Assembly (NCBI GenBank): GCA_023259355.1
Contig: JAHFQI010000016.1
Coordinates: 1-34,562 of the forward strand
Source: Comamonadaceae bacterium
Lineage (GTDB): Bacteria > Pseudomonadota > Gammaproteobacteria > Burkholderiales > Burkholderiaceae_C
Length of the DNA stretch: 34,562 bases
Direction of reading: 5' to 3'
Position 1 is the stretch's first letter, and each line of letters begins with the position of its first letter. The notes below the pieces were generated by a model, which searched no databases, was not told the DNA's origin, and saw only the letters and a program-made list of their open reading frames with translations. Position numbers and translations under genes: made by a program. Of the stretch, positions 8,780-17,891 are shown piece by piece.

Positions 8780-10993
8780 ATGTCGAATCGAAATACCCTT
8801 GCCTCCGGCGCGCGCCACGTGGCGGTGGCCCTGCTTTGCCTGCTGGGCGCCGCCCTCGCCTCGGCCCAAACCGACCCGCCCGGCCGCGTGGCCCATCTCA
8901 GTCACCTAGAAGGCCATGCCAGCTTCGCGCTGGAGGGCTCCGGGGCCTGGTCGCCGGCTGAATTCAACCGCCCGCTGACGTCCGGCGACCAGGTCGCCAC
9001 CGACCCCGGTTCGCGCGCCGAGCTGCACAGCGGCTCCACCGCGCTGCGCCTCGACGGCCGCACCCGGTTGATCTTCACCACGCTGAACGACGACACGACC
9101 CGGCTCCAGCTGGCCGGAGGCACGCTGGCCCTGCAGATTCGCGCCCTGTATCCCGGCGAACGCTACGAGATCAACACCGCCAACCTGGCTTTCGTGGCCA
9201 GCCAGCCCGGCGAATACCGGTTCGATGTGGACCTGGCACGCGGCACGACCCGCGTCACCCTGCACCGCGGCAGCGGCGTGGCCTATGGCGAGGGCGGCGA
9301 AACGCGTTCGCTGGCGGCGCCCCAGCAAATGATCTTCCTCGGCCGCCAGCTGGGCTTGATGCAAGTGCTGGCCGCGGCGCCACGCGATGCATTCGACCTC
9401 TGGGTCGCCGCGCGGACCCGCCTTGAAGATCGATCCCGGTCGGCCCGGTACCTGTCGCGGGAAACCCCGGGCTACCAGCAGCTCGACGCCTATGGCGACT
9501 GGAGCAGCGACCCGTTCTACGGCCCGATCTGGTATCCGCGCGTGACCCTCGTGGACTGGGCGCCCTACCGCTATGGGCAGTGGCGCTGGATCGCGCCCTG
9601 GGGCTGGACCTGGATCGACGATGCACCCTGGGGCTTCGCGCCCTGCCACTACGGCCGCTGGACGCAGGTCGGCGCGCGCTGGGCCTGGGTGCCCGGCCCG
9701 CTCACGCCGCGCCCCATCTTCGCGCCCGCGCTGGTGGGCTTCATCGGCATCGCCGGTAGCAGTGGCGGCGTGAACTGGAGCATCTCGATCGGTAGCGGCG
9801 GCGCTGGCATCGCCTGGTTCCCATTGGCCCCGGGTGAAGTCTGGCGCCCCGCCTACGCCGCCAGCTCGCGCTACCTCGAACAGATCAATCGCGGACCGCA
9901 TCGCCGCGACGAACGGATTCCCGCCACCGACTACCGCTTCCGCCAGCATGCCGCCGCCCTCACGGCCATGCCGGCCGAGGACTTCGGCCAGCATCGGACG
10001 GGCCGCCCGGGTGCCGTCCAGCGCGTGCCGGAAAGCGTGCTGCCCCACACCCAGGTGCTCCCGCCGCCGCCGAGGACAGGCTACCGCGGCGAAAGCGGTG
10101 CCCGCTTTGCGCCAGGCGCACCGGCGGGGTCGGCAACGCAGACCGCGCCCGCCGTGCCACGCCCCATGATGCCGGCCACGCCGCCTGCGGAAACACGTCA
10201 GCCGCCCCGGATCGACAGTGCATCCCCCATCGAGCAGCCACGCGGGCGCGACCTCGGGCGCCCCGCCGAGCCGCAGACGGCGCAGCCTCCGCGGCGCGAG
10301 GAGCCGGTCCGCCGGCAGGAGGAGCCGTCACGGCCAATGCCGCGCCAACTGCAGCAGGCCCCGATCCGCAATGAGACGCCGGCAGCCGTGCCGCCGCCGC
10401 AAATCCAGCGTGTCGAACCACCTGTCCAGCGAATGGAGCCACCGGTTCAGCGCGTCGAACCGCCAGTTCAACGTAGTGAGCCCCCGGTCCGGCGCGTGGA
10501 GCCGCCAGTGCAGCGCGCCGAGCCCCCGGTTCAGCGCATCGAGCCGCCCGTACGGCGCATGGAGCCACCGGTTCAGCGTGTCGAACCTCCCGCGCCACGC
10601 ATCGAACCACCGATCCGGCGTGTCGAACCGCCAGTGCAGCGCGCCGAGCCCCCGGTTCAGCGCATGGAACCACCGGCCCAGCGCGTCGAGCCGCCCCCGG
10701 CCCAACGTGTCGAACCTCCAGTTCAACGTAGTGAGCCACCGATCCGGCGCGTGGAGCCGCCAGTGCAGCGCGCCGAGCCCCCGGTTCAGCGCATGGAACC
10801 ACCGGCCCAGCGCGTCGAGCCGCCCCCGGCCTCACGCCGGCCGCCGCAAATTGAACAGCGGCCGGAACCTGTTCGCCCGCCCGTCGCGCAGGAGCCGGGG
10901 CGCCCGCAACGGCCGAAACGCGCGGAAGGACGCGGCCCCCATCAGGAGAACCCAGGTCGCCCGCAGGAACCGGAGGGTCGGCGCGAGCGCTGA
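8780..10993 (+). CDS. Exported FecR/DUF6600-type protein with long Pro-rich repeat tail
   Basis: A 737-residue protein. Residues 1-29 are a signal peptide (VAVALLCLLGAALASA, cleavage before QTD). Residues ~35-200 are FecR-like beta structure (GDQVATDPGSRAELH, then ANLAFVASQPGEYRFDVD). Residues ~225-330 are rich in Trp, Tyr and Pro (YGDWSSDPFYGPIWYP, APYRYGQWRWIAPWGWTWI), matching the DUF6600 pattern. From ~residue 440 the chain is Pro/Gln/Arg rich and ends in about 20 PPVQRxE units. It is probably periplasmic or surface-associated. No FecI sigma factor or FecA receptor is adjacent, so classical FecR signalling is not supported. Function is unknown. The repeat tract is a likely source of length variation and assembly error. 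Confidence 0.8.
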   Translation: MSNRNTLASGARHVAVALLCLLGAALASAQTDPPGRVAHLSHLEGHASFALEGSGAWSPAEFNRPLTSGDQVATDPGSRAELHSGSTALRLDGRTRLIFTTLNDDTTRLQLAGGTLALQIRALYPGERYEINTANLAFVASQPGEYRFDVDLARGTTRVTLHRGSGVAYGEGGETRSLAAPQQMIFLGRQLGLMQVLAAAPRDAFDLWVAARTRLEDRSRSARYLSRETPGYQQLDAYGDWSSDPFYGPIWYPRVTLVDWAPYRYGQWRWIAPWGWTWIDDAPWGFAPCHYGRWTQVGARWAWVPGPLTPRPIFAPALVGFIGIAGSSGGVNWSISIGSGGAGIAWFPLAPGEVWRPAYAASSRYLEQINRGPHRRDERIPATDYRFRQHAAALTAMPAEDFGQHRTGRPGAVQRVPESVLPHTQVLPPPPRTGYRGESGARFAPGAPAGSATQTAPAVPRPMMPATPPAETRQPPRIDSASPIEQPRGRDLGRPAEPQTAQPPRREEPVRRQEEPSRPMPRQLQQAPIRNETPAAVPPPQIQRVEPPVQRMEPPVQRVEPPVQRSEPPVRRVEPPVQRAEPPVQRIEPPVRRMEPPVQRVEPPAPRIEPPIRRVEPPVQRAEPPVQRMEPPAQRVEPPPAQRVEPPVQRSEPPIRRVEPPVQRAEPPVQRMEPPAQRVEPPPASRRPPQIEQRPEPVRPPVAQEPGRPQRPKRAEGRGPHQENPGRPQEPEGRRER
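10412..10832 (+). repeat. 21-bp coding tandem repeats with a 126/129-bp higher-order duplication
   Basis: The tract encodes about 20 heptads of the form VEPPVQR, in which position 1 is V, M, A, S or I. On top of the 21-bp unit there is a higher-order period of six units. The block beginning CCGCCAGTGCAGCGC occurs at 10502, 10628 and 10757, at steps of 126 and 129 bases; the extra three bases are one additional Pro codon. The copies at 10628-10702 and 10757-10831 are identical over 75 bases. That points to recent duplication by slippage or unequal recombination, in frame throughout. Confidence 0.92.
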
Positions 10994-11010
10994 GCCGCCG
11001 CGTCGGGCCG

Positions 11011-11853
11011 CTATTCGACGCGAATCGGCACGGTGTACGGATCGACCAGCGTCTTGCCGGGGTTCCCGTTGTCGATGAGATCGAGCTTGAGGGCATAGGC
11101 GCCTGGCGGCGGCGCCAGCCAGGTTTCCGTCTGGCCGTTCGGAAAAGGCATTTCGACCGGCCGTCCGTTTTGCGGCGTCAGCGTCAGACGAAAGTGCCCG
11201 GAGTCCTTTTCCTTTTGCGACAGGTGCGCCACGTTCACGCCAGACGCATGAAACTGCACGCGAAACGGCGCCTTGATGCGCGCGTCACTGCTGACGTTGA
11301 GCAGCCGGATCCCTTTTTGCACGAGCGACTTGGGGTCCACATCGGCGCGTTTGTTCGTGACGGTGATGGACAGCGGCTTGCTGAAGACAAAGTGAGGCAA
11401 ATGCTTCTCGTCGGCAAGCAGCAGGCGCAGCTTGTAGGTGCCCGGTGCCAGCGTCAGGACACTCTCCATCTGGCCCTTGCCGAAGTGGATGTACTGCTCG
11501 TTGAAGGGCAGCGCCTGCTTGAAGTCCAGCGGCAGTTCGCGGTTGACCAGCAGATGGTGGTGCCCGCTCTTGCCGCTGATTGGCTTGGCAATCGGCGCCA
11601 AGCCCCACCCGCCCGACAGGCCGAAGGTCAGACGAAAAGGCGTCTCGATCTTCGCCCCGTCCTCCAGATTGGTGAAATACGCCTCGGACGTCAGCCGGGG
11701 CGGCACCGCTTGCCAGGGGTGCGTCTGGAACGGCACCGGGTCCAGCCGCGCCGCGGAGGCGATGGCTGCCGGCGGGGTCTGCGCGTGGCCACCAGCGCTG
11801 CCGATCATGCCGGCGGCCCCTAGCATCCAGATGGAAAGTCGAGCTTGCTTCAT
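11011..11853 (-). CDS. Exported protein with two DUF4399-like domains
   Basis: A 280-residue protein with a signal peptide (MKQARLSIWMLGAAGMIGSA, cleavage near GHA-QT). The first domain has the DUF4399 pattern: AYFTNLEDGAKIETPFRLTF, then GHHHLLVN and FGKGQMESVLTLAPGTYKLRL. A second, more divergent copy follows (IRLLNVSSDARIKAPFRVQF, then SGHFRLTL and LAPPPGAYALKLDLIDNGN). DUF4399 members are usually single-domain exported proteins of unknown function, so a tandem copy is notable. I chose ATG 11853 because it starts the signal peptide. An alternative start about 11 codons upstream would precede the signal with charged residues. It converges with the FecR-like gene, with only 17 bases between the stops. 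Confidence 0.72.
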   Translation of the reverse strand: MKQARLSIWMLGAAGMIGSAGGHAQTPPAAIASAARLDPVPFQTHPWQAVPPRLTSEAYFTNLEDGAKIETPFRLTFGLSGGWGLAPIAKPISGKSGHHHLLVNRELPLDFKQALPFNEQYIHFGKGQMESVLTLAPGTYKLRLLLADEKHLPHFVFSKPLSITVTNKRADVDPKSLVQKGIRLLNVSSDARIKAPFRVQFHASGVNVAHLSQKEKDSGHFRLTLTPQNGRPVEMPFPNGQTETWLAPPPGAYALKLDLIDNGNPGKTLVDPYTVPIRVE

Positions 11854-11943
11854 GCGGCGCACGATAGCAGACTTGATCTGCATCAAGAAAGGCCACTACC
11901 GGCGTGGGGTGACCACCGGCCGGGAGACCCTTTCGCGGCCGGA

Positions 11944-13338
11944 TCAGCTCCCCGCCACCTTCATGCGGTTGATGAGGACCGAACCCACCGTCTTGGCCCC
12001 GTAGTTGTAGGCATCGGCACCGACGGCCTCGATGCCCTTGAGCATGGTTTTCAGGTTGCCGGCGATGGTGATTTCATGCACCGGGAAAGCGATCTGGCCG
12101 TTTTCGACCCAGAAGCCGCTGGCGCCGCGCGAGTAGTCGCCCGTCACGTAGTTCACGCCCTGGCCCATGAGTTCGATGACGAACAGCCCGGTGCCGAGTT
12201 TCTTCAGCATCGCGTCCAGATCGTCGCCCGGCTGCGTCAACCGCGAGGTCAGCGTGAGGTTGTGCGAGCCGCCGGCGTTGCCGGTCGTCTTCATGCCGAG
12301 CTTGCGTGCCGAATAGGTGCTCAGGAAATAACCTTCCACCCGCCCGCCGCTGACCACCTTGCGCGCCTTCACGCGCACCCCTTCCTCGTCGAACGGCGAA
12401 CTGCCCTTGCCGCGCAGGACGAACGGGTCCTCGGCAATGTCGATGTGTTTCGGAAACACCGGCTTGCCCAGCGAATCGAGCAGGAAGGTGCTCTTGCGGT
12501 ACAGCGCGCCGCCGCTGACGGCCTGCACGAAGCCGCCCAGCAGTCCCGCGGCCAATGGCGACTCGAACAGCACCGGGCATTCGGTGGTGGCGATCTTGCG
12601 GCTCTTGAGGCGGCTCAGTGCCCGCTCGGCGGCATAACGCCCAACCGCCGCCGGTGACGCCAGCTCGGACGCCGAGCGCATGGAGCTGTACCAGGCGTCG
12701 CGCTGCATGTTGGCGCCCTTGCCGGCGATCGGCGCGACCGACAGGCTGTGGCGGGAGCTGGCATAGCCACCGCGAAAACCGCTCGTGTGGGCGCTGAAAA
12801 AATGGCTCTGCTGGGCCGACACGCCAGCGCCTTCGCTGTTGGTGATGCGTTTGCTGGTCTGCAGCGCCGCGGCCTCGCATTCGAGCGCGATCTGCGCGGC
12901 TTCCTCGCTGGTGATGGCCCAGGGGTGGAACAGGTCCAGATCGCGGTGGTCGGTGGCGACATCGGCGGCGTCGGGCAGCCCGGCCACCGGGTCCTCGGCC
13001 GTGAAGCGGGCGATGTCAAAGGCGGCCTGCACGGTCTGCTCGATGGCGGCCGCCGAGAAGTCGGACGTGCTGGCGTTGCCCCGGCGATTCCCCACATACA
13101 CCGTGACGCCGAGCGACTTGTCGCGGTTGCGCTCCACGTTCTCCAGCTCGCCCTTGCGCACACTCACGCTCAGGCCGCAACCCTCGGAGGCTTCGGCCCC
13201 GGCGTCGGTGGCGCCAATTTTCTTCGCGTGCGACAGCGCGGTGTCAACCAGCTCTTCAAAGAAAGCGCGGCTGTAGCTGAAGCCCTGCAGCGGGCGGGCG
13301 GCCGCGGGGGCAGCCTCGGTGGAGGGGAGTTTTTTCAT
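11944..13338 (-). CDS. pmbA: Metalloprotease PmbA (TldE)
   Basis: A 464-residue member of the TldD/PmbA family, which forms a cytoplasmic heterodimeric protease with TldD. It is linked to antitoxin (CcdA) turnover and maturation of modified peptides. Family segments include the N-terminal AKKIGATDAGAEASEG, ENVERNRDKSLGVTVYVG, the central FESPLAAGLLGGFVQAVSG and the C-terminal GASGFWVENGQIAFPVHEIT. PmbA lacks the zinc-binding HExxxH helix carried by TldD, and none is seen here. Start ATG 13338 (MKKLPSTE) fits. The frame is open further upstream but crosses the divergent darP gene. The divergent pmbA/yjgA pair is a conserved arrangement in proteobacteria. tldD is not in the window. Confidence 0.93.
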   Translation of the reverse strand: MKKLPSTEAAPAAARPLQGFSYSRAFFEELVDTALSHAKKIGATDAGAEASEGCGLSVSVRKGELENVERNRDKSLGVTVYVGNRRGNASTSDFSAAAIEQTVQAAFDIARFTAEDPVAGLPDAADVATDHRDLDLFHPWAITSEEAAQIALECEAAALQTSKRITNSEGAGVSAQQSHFFSAHTSGFRGGYASSRHSLSVAPIAGKGANMQRDAWYSSMRSASELASPAAVGRYAAERALSRLKSRKIATTECPVLFESPLAAGLLGGFVQAVSGGALYRKSTFLLDSLGKPVFPKHIDIAEDPFVLRGKGSSPFDEEGVRVKARKVVSGGRVEGYFLSTYSARKLGMKTTGNAGGSHNLTLTSRLTQPGDDLDAMLKKLGTGLFVIELMGQGVNYVTGDYSRGASGFWVENGQIAFPVHEITIAGNLKTMLKGIEAVGADAYNYGAKTVGSVLINRMKVAGS

Positions 13339-13389
13339 GGTGGCAGCTATGATACTTGCCGTCCCCCTATCCGCCTTTCCGGCCCACAC

Positions 13390-14055
13390 ATGTCCCGCAA
13401 ACCCAAAAAAGGCTATTACGTCCGTGGCCAGTTCATTGCCGAAGGCAGTGCCGAGGACCTTGAACTCAAACGCGAGCTCAAGGGCACCGACGAAGCCAGC
13501 AGGACCGATCTCAAGCGCGAGAGCACCGAGCTGCAGAAGCTGGGGGTGGAGCTGCTCACGCTGCGCGCCGACCTGCTGGCCCGCCTCGACCTGTCCGACA
13601 AGCTGCGCGACGCGCTGGCCGAGGCCAAGCGCATCACCAATTTCGAGGGCAAACGCCGCCAGATGCAATTCGTCGGCAAGCTCATGCGCTTGCTCGAACC
13701 CGAGGCGCTGGCCGGCGTTCGCGCCGCGCTCGATGAACAACACAAGGGATCCGCCCAGGCCACGCTGGCGCTGCACCAGGCCGAGCAGTGGCGCGACCGG
13801 CTGATCGCGCAGGATGACGCGTTCGGGGTCTGGATCGATGAATTCCCCGGCACCGACACGCAGCAGCTGCGCGCGCTCATCCGCCAGGCCCGCAAGGACG
13901 CCCTGCCCCCGGACAAGGCCGCCGTGTCCCAGGGCCTGGCGCCCCGGCAGGGCCGGGCCTACCGTGAAATATTCCAGCTGGTGCGCGAGCAACTCACCAG
14001 CACGGCGGCCGACCGCGCCGCCGCCGGCAGCGACCTTGCCGCGGACGCGGACTGA
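13390..14055 (+). CDS. darP: Ribosome biogenesis factor DarP (YjgA)
   Basis: A 221-residue, highly charged, helical cytoplasmic protein of the YjgA/DUF615 family, which associates with late 50S assembly intermediates. Recognisable stretches are KRESTELQKLGVELL, AKRITNFEGKRRQMQFVGKL (a family hallmark) and the C-terminal QGRAYREIFQLVRE. Start ATG 13390 gives MSRKPKKGYYV. The frame extends upstream across pmbA but has no family-like content there. It is transcribed divergently from pmbA with 51 bases between the start codons, so the promoters must overlap. The C-terminal Ala/Asp-rich tail is probably disordered. Confidence 0.92.
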   Translation: MSRKPKKGYYVRGQFIAEGSAEDLELKRELKGTDEASRTDLKRESTELQKLGVELLTLRADLLARLDLSDKLRDALAEAKRITNFEGKRRQMQFVGKLMRLLEPEALAGVRAALDEQHKGSAQATLALHQAEQWRDRLIAQDDAFGVWIDEFPGTDTQQLRALIRQARKDALPPDKAAVSQGLAPRQGRAYREIFQLVREQLTSTAADRAAAGSDLAADAD

Positions 14056-14105
14056 CCAACCGGCCTGCGCGCCCACCTGATGCCTCATCCACACTTGATC
14101 GCGCC

Positions 14106-14696
14106 ATGAGCACTTTCGACCCCGTCACCATCGGCATCGTTTCCATCAGCGACCGCGCTTCGACCGGCGTCTATGAAGACAAAGGCCTGCCGGCGCTTCA
14201 GGACTGGCTGACGAAAGCCCTGAAGAACCCGATCAGTTTCGAGCCGCGCCTGATCCCCGACGAAAAAGACCGCATCAGCGCCACGCTGATCGAGTTGGTG
14301 GACGCCGGCTGCTCGCTGGTGCTGACCACCGGCGGCACCGGCCCCGCGCCGCGCGACGTGACGCCCGAGGCCACGCTGGCCGTGGCGCACAAGGAAATGC
14401 CGGGTTTTGGCGAGCAGATGCGCCAGATCAGCCTGAAGTTCGTGCCCACGGCGATCCTGTCGCGCCAAGTCGCGGTGATCCGCGGCCAGAGCCTCATCAT
14501 CAATCTGCCGGGCCAGCCCAAATCCATCGCAGAAACCCTGGAAGGCCTGAAGGCCGCCGACGGCACGCCCGTCGTCCACGGCATCTTTGCCGCCGTGCCC
14601 TACTGCGTGGACCTGATCGGCGGCCCCTACCTGGAAACGAACGACGCCGTCTGCAAGGCATTCAGGCCCAAAAGTGCGATCCGTACAGCATCTTGA
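14106..14696 (+). CDS. mog: Molybdopterin adenylyltransferase
   Basis: A 196-residue MoaB/Mog-family enzyme that adenylylates molybdopterin before molybdenum insertion by MoeA. The diagnostic motif TTGGTGPAPRDVTPEA is intact, and the N-terminal IGIVSISDRAS and the INLPGQPKSIAE segment match. Length agrees with Mog. It lies 50 bases after darP on the same strand. The cofactor is used by the nitrate reductase at the left of the window. The link is metabolic only: the gene is not in that operon. Confidence 0.94.
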   Translation: MSTFDPVTIGIVSISDRASTGVYEDKGLPALQDWLTKALKNPISFEPRLIPDEKDRISATLIELVDAGCSLVLTTGGTGPAPRDVTPEATLAVAHKEMPGFGEQMRQISLKFVPTAILSRQVAVIRGQSLIINLPGQPKSIAETLEGLKAADGTPVVHGIFAAVPYCVDLIGGPYLETNDAVCKAFRPKSAIRTAS

Positions 14697-14708
14697 TGAG
14701 GAGAAAAA

Positions 14709-16136
14709 ATGAACCGTTGGAATCCCCTTGAATGTGCCCGGCTCGCGCGCCCGAAAACCCTGGCCAGCCTGTTGCTGGCGGCCTTGACCGTGGCCGGCGC
14801 GGCCCCGGCCAGCGCCGCGGAAGCCAGCATGAACTACACCGTCAAGCCGGGCGACAAACTGGTCGTGCTGGCCCGCGAGCTGCTGGCCCGCCCCGCGAGC
14901 TGGAACGAGGTGGCCCGGTTCAACGCGATGCAAAACCCCGATGCGATCCGGCCGGGGCAAGTCCTGGCCATTCCGCTGCGGCTGATGAAGTCCAGCCCGG
15001 CCGCAGGCAAGTTGCTCAGTGCGGCGGGCAACGTGCAGGTGGACTCGGCGGCGGCCGTCGTGGGCAGCCCCATCCGCGAGGGCAGCCGCCTGCAAACCGG
15101 GCAAGACAGCTCGGCCGTGATCGAACTGGCCGACGGCTCTCGCGTCCAGCTCTTGCCCGGCAGCGTGGCCGAACTCGTCACCAGCCGTGAGTACGCGATG
15201 AGTGGCGCTGGCGCCAACAGTGCCGGCAAATGGTTTTCCGGCCTCTTCCGCCTGACCCAGGGGGCGGTGGAGACGCTGGCCAACAAACTCGGCAAGCGCG
15301 CCACGCCGCTTCAGGTGGAAACGCCGACCCTCGTGGTCGGCGTGCGCGGCACGCACTTCCGTGTGGCCCATGAAGCCGGCGCATCCCGGAACTCGCGAGC
15401 GGAGGTCCTGGAAGGCCTGGTCCGGGCCGACAACCCGACCCAGCAAAGCCGCGCGGACCTGCCCATGGGAACCGGTGCCGTGATCAATCCGGCCCAGAAA
15501 CAGATCCGCGTGGAGCGGCTTTTGCCCGCGCCCGATCTGGGCACCGAGCCACTCAACATCACGACGGCGGAAGCGCGCACATGGGCCATGCCCGCACTGC
15601 CGGGCGCATCGGCTTTTCGCGTGCAGGTGGCGAGCGACGCGCGCTTCGAGCGCATCGTGCGCGACATGGAGGTCGCGGGCGCCGCGGCCGACCTGTCAGA
15701 CATGCCGGTGGGCCTCTGGCACGTCCGTGTGCGAGGCATTGCGCCCCAGAAACTGGAAGGCTTTGACGCCGTGCAAACCCTGACCCTCAGAGAGCCACCG
15801 GTCCGGCTGCAAGTCACCGACTCCCTGCTGAGCTTCATCCGCAACGAAACCTGGCTGAACTGGGCCGGGACACTGCCCGGTGGCCAGACGGTTCAGGCCG
15901 AAAGCTACAGCGCCGAAGTCGCGACCGACGCCCAGTTGACCCGCATCATCGGCCGGCCCACCAGCCGCTCGGGGCCCTTCAATCTCGGCGAGTTGAAACC
16001 AGGCCGGTATTTCATTCGCCTCTCGGCGGCGGGCAAACCGGGGGCCATCAGCGAAACCTACCGGATCGAAATCCCTGCGGGCTGGGGCGTTTCAACCATC
16101 GACGTCCCGTCCGCCCTGCAGCGCGCCGGTCAGTGA
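14709..16136 (+). CDS. Exported LysM-FecR domain protein
   Basis: A 475-residue protein with a signal peptide (LASLLLAALTVAGAAPASAA). Next comes a LysM peptidoglycan-binding domain at ~residues 40-95 (YTVKPGDKLVVLARELL, ending PGQVLAIPLRL), then a FecR domain at ~105-235 (GSRLQTGQDSSAVIELADGS and TLVVGVRGTHFRV). The rest looks like two beta-sandwich repeats (ASAFRVQVASDARFERIVRD; SYSAEVATDAQLTRIIGRP). This architecture is common in Burkholderiales, often next to a CHASE2-adenylate cyclase gene, which is missing here. A strong ribosome binding site (GAGGAG at 14698-14703) and 12-base spacing from mog suggest coupling to mog transcription. It is probably a cell-wall-associated sensor or scaffold; the ligand is unknown. 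Confidence 0.85.
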   Translation: MNRWNPLECARLARPKTLASLLLAALTVAGAAPASAAEASMNYTVKPGDKLVVLARELLARPASWNEVARFNAMQNPDAIRPGQVLAIPLRLMKSSPAAGKLLSAAGNVQVDSAAAVVGSPIREGSRLQTGQDSSAVIELADGSRVQLLPGSVAELVTSREYAMSGAGANSAGKWFSGLFRLTQGAVETLANKLGKRATPLQVETPTLVVGVRGTHFRVAHEAGASRNSRAEVLEGLVRADNPTQQSRADLPMGTGAVINPAQKQIRVERLLPAPDLGTEPLNITTAEARTWAMPALPGASAFRVQVASDARFERIVRDMEVAGAAADLSDMPVGLWHVRVRGIAPQKLEGFDAVQTLTLREPPVRLQVTDSLLSFIRNETWLNWAGTLPGGQTVQAESYSAEVATDAQLTRIIGRPTSRSGPFNLGELKPGRYFIRLSAAGKPGAISETYRIEIPAGWGVSTIDVPSALQRAGQ

Positions 16137-16207
16137 TTCCGGCGACCGGGCCGCGATGGCCTGGGTCGTCGCAGCCACCCCGCTGAGACGGCGGCCCGCC
16201 TGACGGC

Positions 16208-16981
16208 CTACTTGCCGATCAGGTCGTTCAGCCGGCCGGCTTCGAAATGCTCGGTCCGGGCCGCATCGTCGGGCACCAGGCCGCCAGCCGGCCGGTTGGC
16301 GGAGAGCTTTTCCACCGCCTGCCACAGCAGCGCGATCTGGTGCTCCTGCGTGGCGGCGTTGTCGATCAGCCCGCGCATGGCCTGGGACAGCGGGTCGTCG
16401 TTCTGCGTCACGCCATAAGCGGAGAAACCCATGCGCGAGGCTGTTTCCTCGCGCTTGGCGTCGGACTCGGCCTGGATGATGCGCGCCGGGTTGCCCACGG
16501 CCGTGGCGCCAGCCGGCACCGGCTTGGTCACCACCGCGTTCGAGCCGACCTTGGCGCCATCGCCCACGGTGAAGCCGCCAAGCACCTTGGCGCCGGCGCC
16601 AATCACCACGTCGCGCCCCAGCGTCGGGTGCCGCTTGGCGCCCTTGTAGAGCGAGGTGCCGCCCAGCGTCACGCCTTGGTAGATGGTGCAGCCGTCGCCG
16701 ATCTCGGCGGTTTCGCCCACCACCACCCCCATGGCGTGGTCGAAGAACACGCGCTCGCCGAGCACGGCCCCGGGGTGGATTTCGATGCCCGTGAACCAGC
16801 GTGACAGGTGCGAGGTGAAGCGCCCCAGCCACTTGAGGCCGCGCGTCCAGAACCAGTGCGCCACGCGGTGCAGCAACACCGCATGCAGGCCGGGGTAACA
16901 GGTGAGCACCTCCCAGGTGCTGCGCGCGGCAGGATCACGGTCAAGAATGCACTGAATGTCGGAGCGGAGGCGGGCAAACAT
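16208..16981 (-). CDS. cysE: Serine O-acetyltransferase
   Basis: A 257-residue enzyme that forms O-acetylserine from serine and acetyl-CoA, the committed step of cysteine synthesis. The N-terminal helical region begins [19 protein letters not shown]. The left-handed beta-helix follows with [11 protein letters not shown], the catalytic [17 protein letters not shown], and [16 protein letters not shown]. The C-terminal ~80 residues after NPARII are longer than in short CysE forms and lack family motifs. The start lies 10 bases downstream of the trmJ stop, so the two genes are cotranscribed. It is convergent with the LysM-FecR gene. Confidence 0.94.
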   Translation of the reverse strand: MFARLRSDIQCILDRDPAARSTWEVLTCYPGLHAVLLHRVAHWFWTRGLKWLGRFTSHLSRWFTGIEIHPGAVLGERVFFDHAMGVVVGETAEIGDGCTIYQGVTLGGTSLYKGAKRHPTLGRDVVIGAGAKVLGGFTVGDGAKVGSNAVVTKPVPAGATAVGNPARIIQAESDAKREETASRMGFSAYGVTQNDDPLSQAMRGLIDNAATQEHQIALLWQAVEKLSANRPAGGLVPDDAARTEHFEAGRLNDLIGK

Positions 16982-16991
16982 GGTTTGGAGT

Positions 16992-17798
16992 CTATCGCGG
17001 GGCGTCGGGCACCGCTTCGGTCATGGCTTTGCCCTGCGCCGTGAGCCCGGAAGCCGTGCTTGCCCGAGAGGCCGCCAGGCTCATCGCCTTGGCAATGCCG
17101 CGCAGGATGTGGACTTCCTCCTCCGCCAGTTGCGCGCGGTTGAAAAGCTGGTTCAGCCGAGGCATCAGCTTCTTGGGCGCCGCCGGATCCAGAAAGTCGA
17201 TGTCCACCAGCGACTGCTCCCAGTGCGCCAGCATGCCACTGACCTGCCGGGCATCGGCCAGCCGGGGCGCCGTCGTCGCGGCCTGCACCGGATAGGACCC
17301 CAGCGCCATGCGCCATTCGTAGGCGATCACCTGGATCGCCGCGCCCAGGTTCAGCGAACCGAACGAGGGATTCGTCGGAATGCTCAGGGCCGCATGGCAG
17401 CGGTACACGTCGTCGTTCTGCATGCCGAAGCGCTCCGACCCGAACAGGAAAGCCACGCCCTGCCCCGATGCGGCCTGCGTTTGCGCCTGTGCGGCCAGCA
17501 TCTCGAAATGCGGGCGAGGCGCCACGGTGGGTGGTCCGAAGTCGCGCGGCGTCATGGCGGTGGCGCACAAATGGGTCATGCCGTCCAGCGCCTCGTCCAG
17601 CGTGGCGACGATGCGCGCCTTGTCGAGCACATCGATCGCGCCGCTGGCGCGCTGGATGGTTTCCTCGCGCCGCAGCACATTCGCCCAGCGCGGCGCCACC
17701 AGCACCAGGTCGTCGAAACCCATGACCTTCATGGCGCGGGCCGCGGCGCCGACGTTGCCGGCGTGGCTGGTGTTGATCAGGATAAATCGCGTTTGCAT
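16992..17798 (-). CDS. trmJ: tRNA (cytidine/uridine-2'-O)-methyltransferase TrmJ
   Basis: A 268-residue SPOUT methyltransferase that 2'-O-methylates position 32 of certain tRNAs. The knot motifs are present: [17 protein letters not shown] at the N-terminus, [14 protein letters not shown] in the middle, and [19 protein letters not shown]-terminal extension of about 100 residues (from [16 protein letters not shown]), with EEVHILRGI, matches TrmJ rather than TrmH. ATG 17798 (MQTRFILIN) is the family start; upstream in-frame codons add non-homologous sequence. It heads a trmJ-cysE unit and diverges from suhB across 136 bases. Confidence 0.92.
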   Translation of the reverse strand: MQTRFILINTSHAGNVGAAARAMKVMGFDDLVLVAPRWANVLRREETIQRASGAIDVLDKARIVATLDEALDGMTHLCATAMTPRDFGPPTVAPRPHFEMLAAQAQTQAASGQGVAFLFGSERFGMQNDDVYRCHAALSIPTNPSFGSLNLGAAIQVIAYEWRMALGSYPVQAATTAPRLADARQVSGMLAHWEQSLVDIDFLDPAAPKKLMPRLNQLFNRAQLAEEEVHILRGIAKAMSLAASRASTASGLTAQGKAMTEAVPDAPR

Positions 17799-17891
17799 GA
17801 CTTCAGGGGGCGCCAAAGGGCCGCACGGGTAAAATCGCGTTATTGTCGCCGCCCGCATCGTCGGTCCGGCCCCTCCCCGCTCTTCAATCAG

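Noticed and set aside
10412-10832. Regular repeats considered as a CRISPR array
   Set aside because: The repeats are contiguous 21-bp coding units without unique spacers and stay in frame; no cas genes are present.
9960-11096. Long antisense open frame of 378 codons across the Pro-rich repeat region
   Set aside because: It is a by-product of GC-rich, stop-poor repeats opposite the FecR/DUF6600 gene. It has no family-like sequence, and the sense frame has a signal peptide and known domains.
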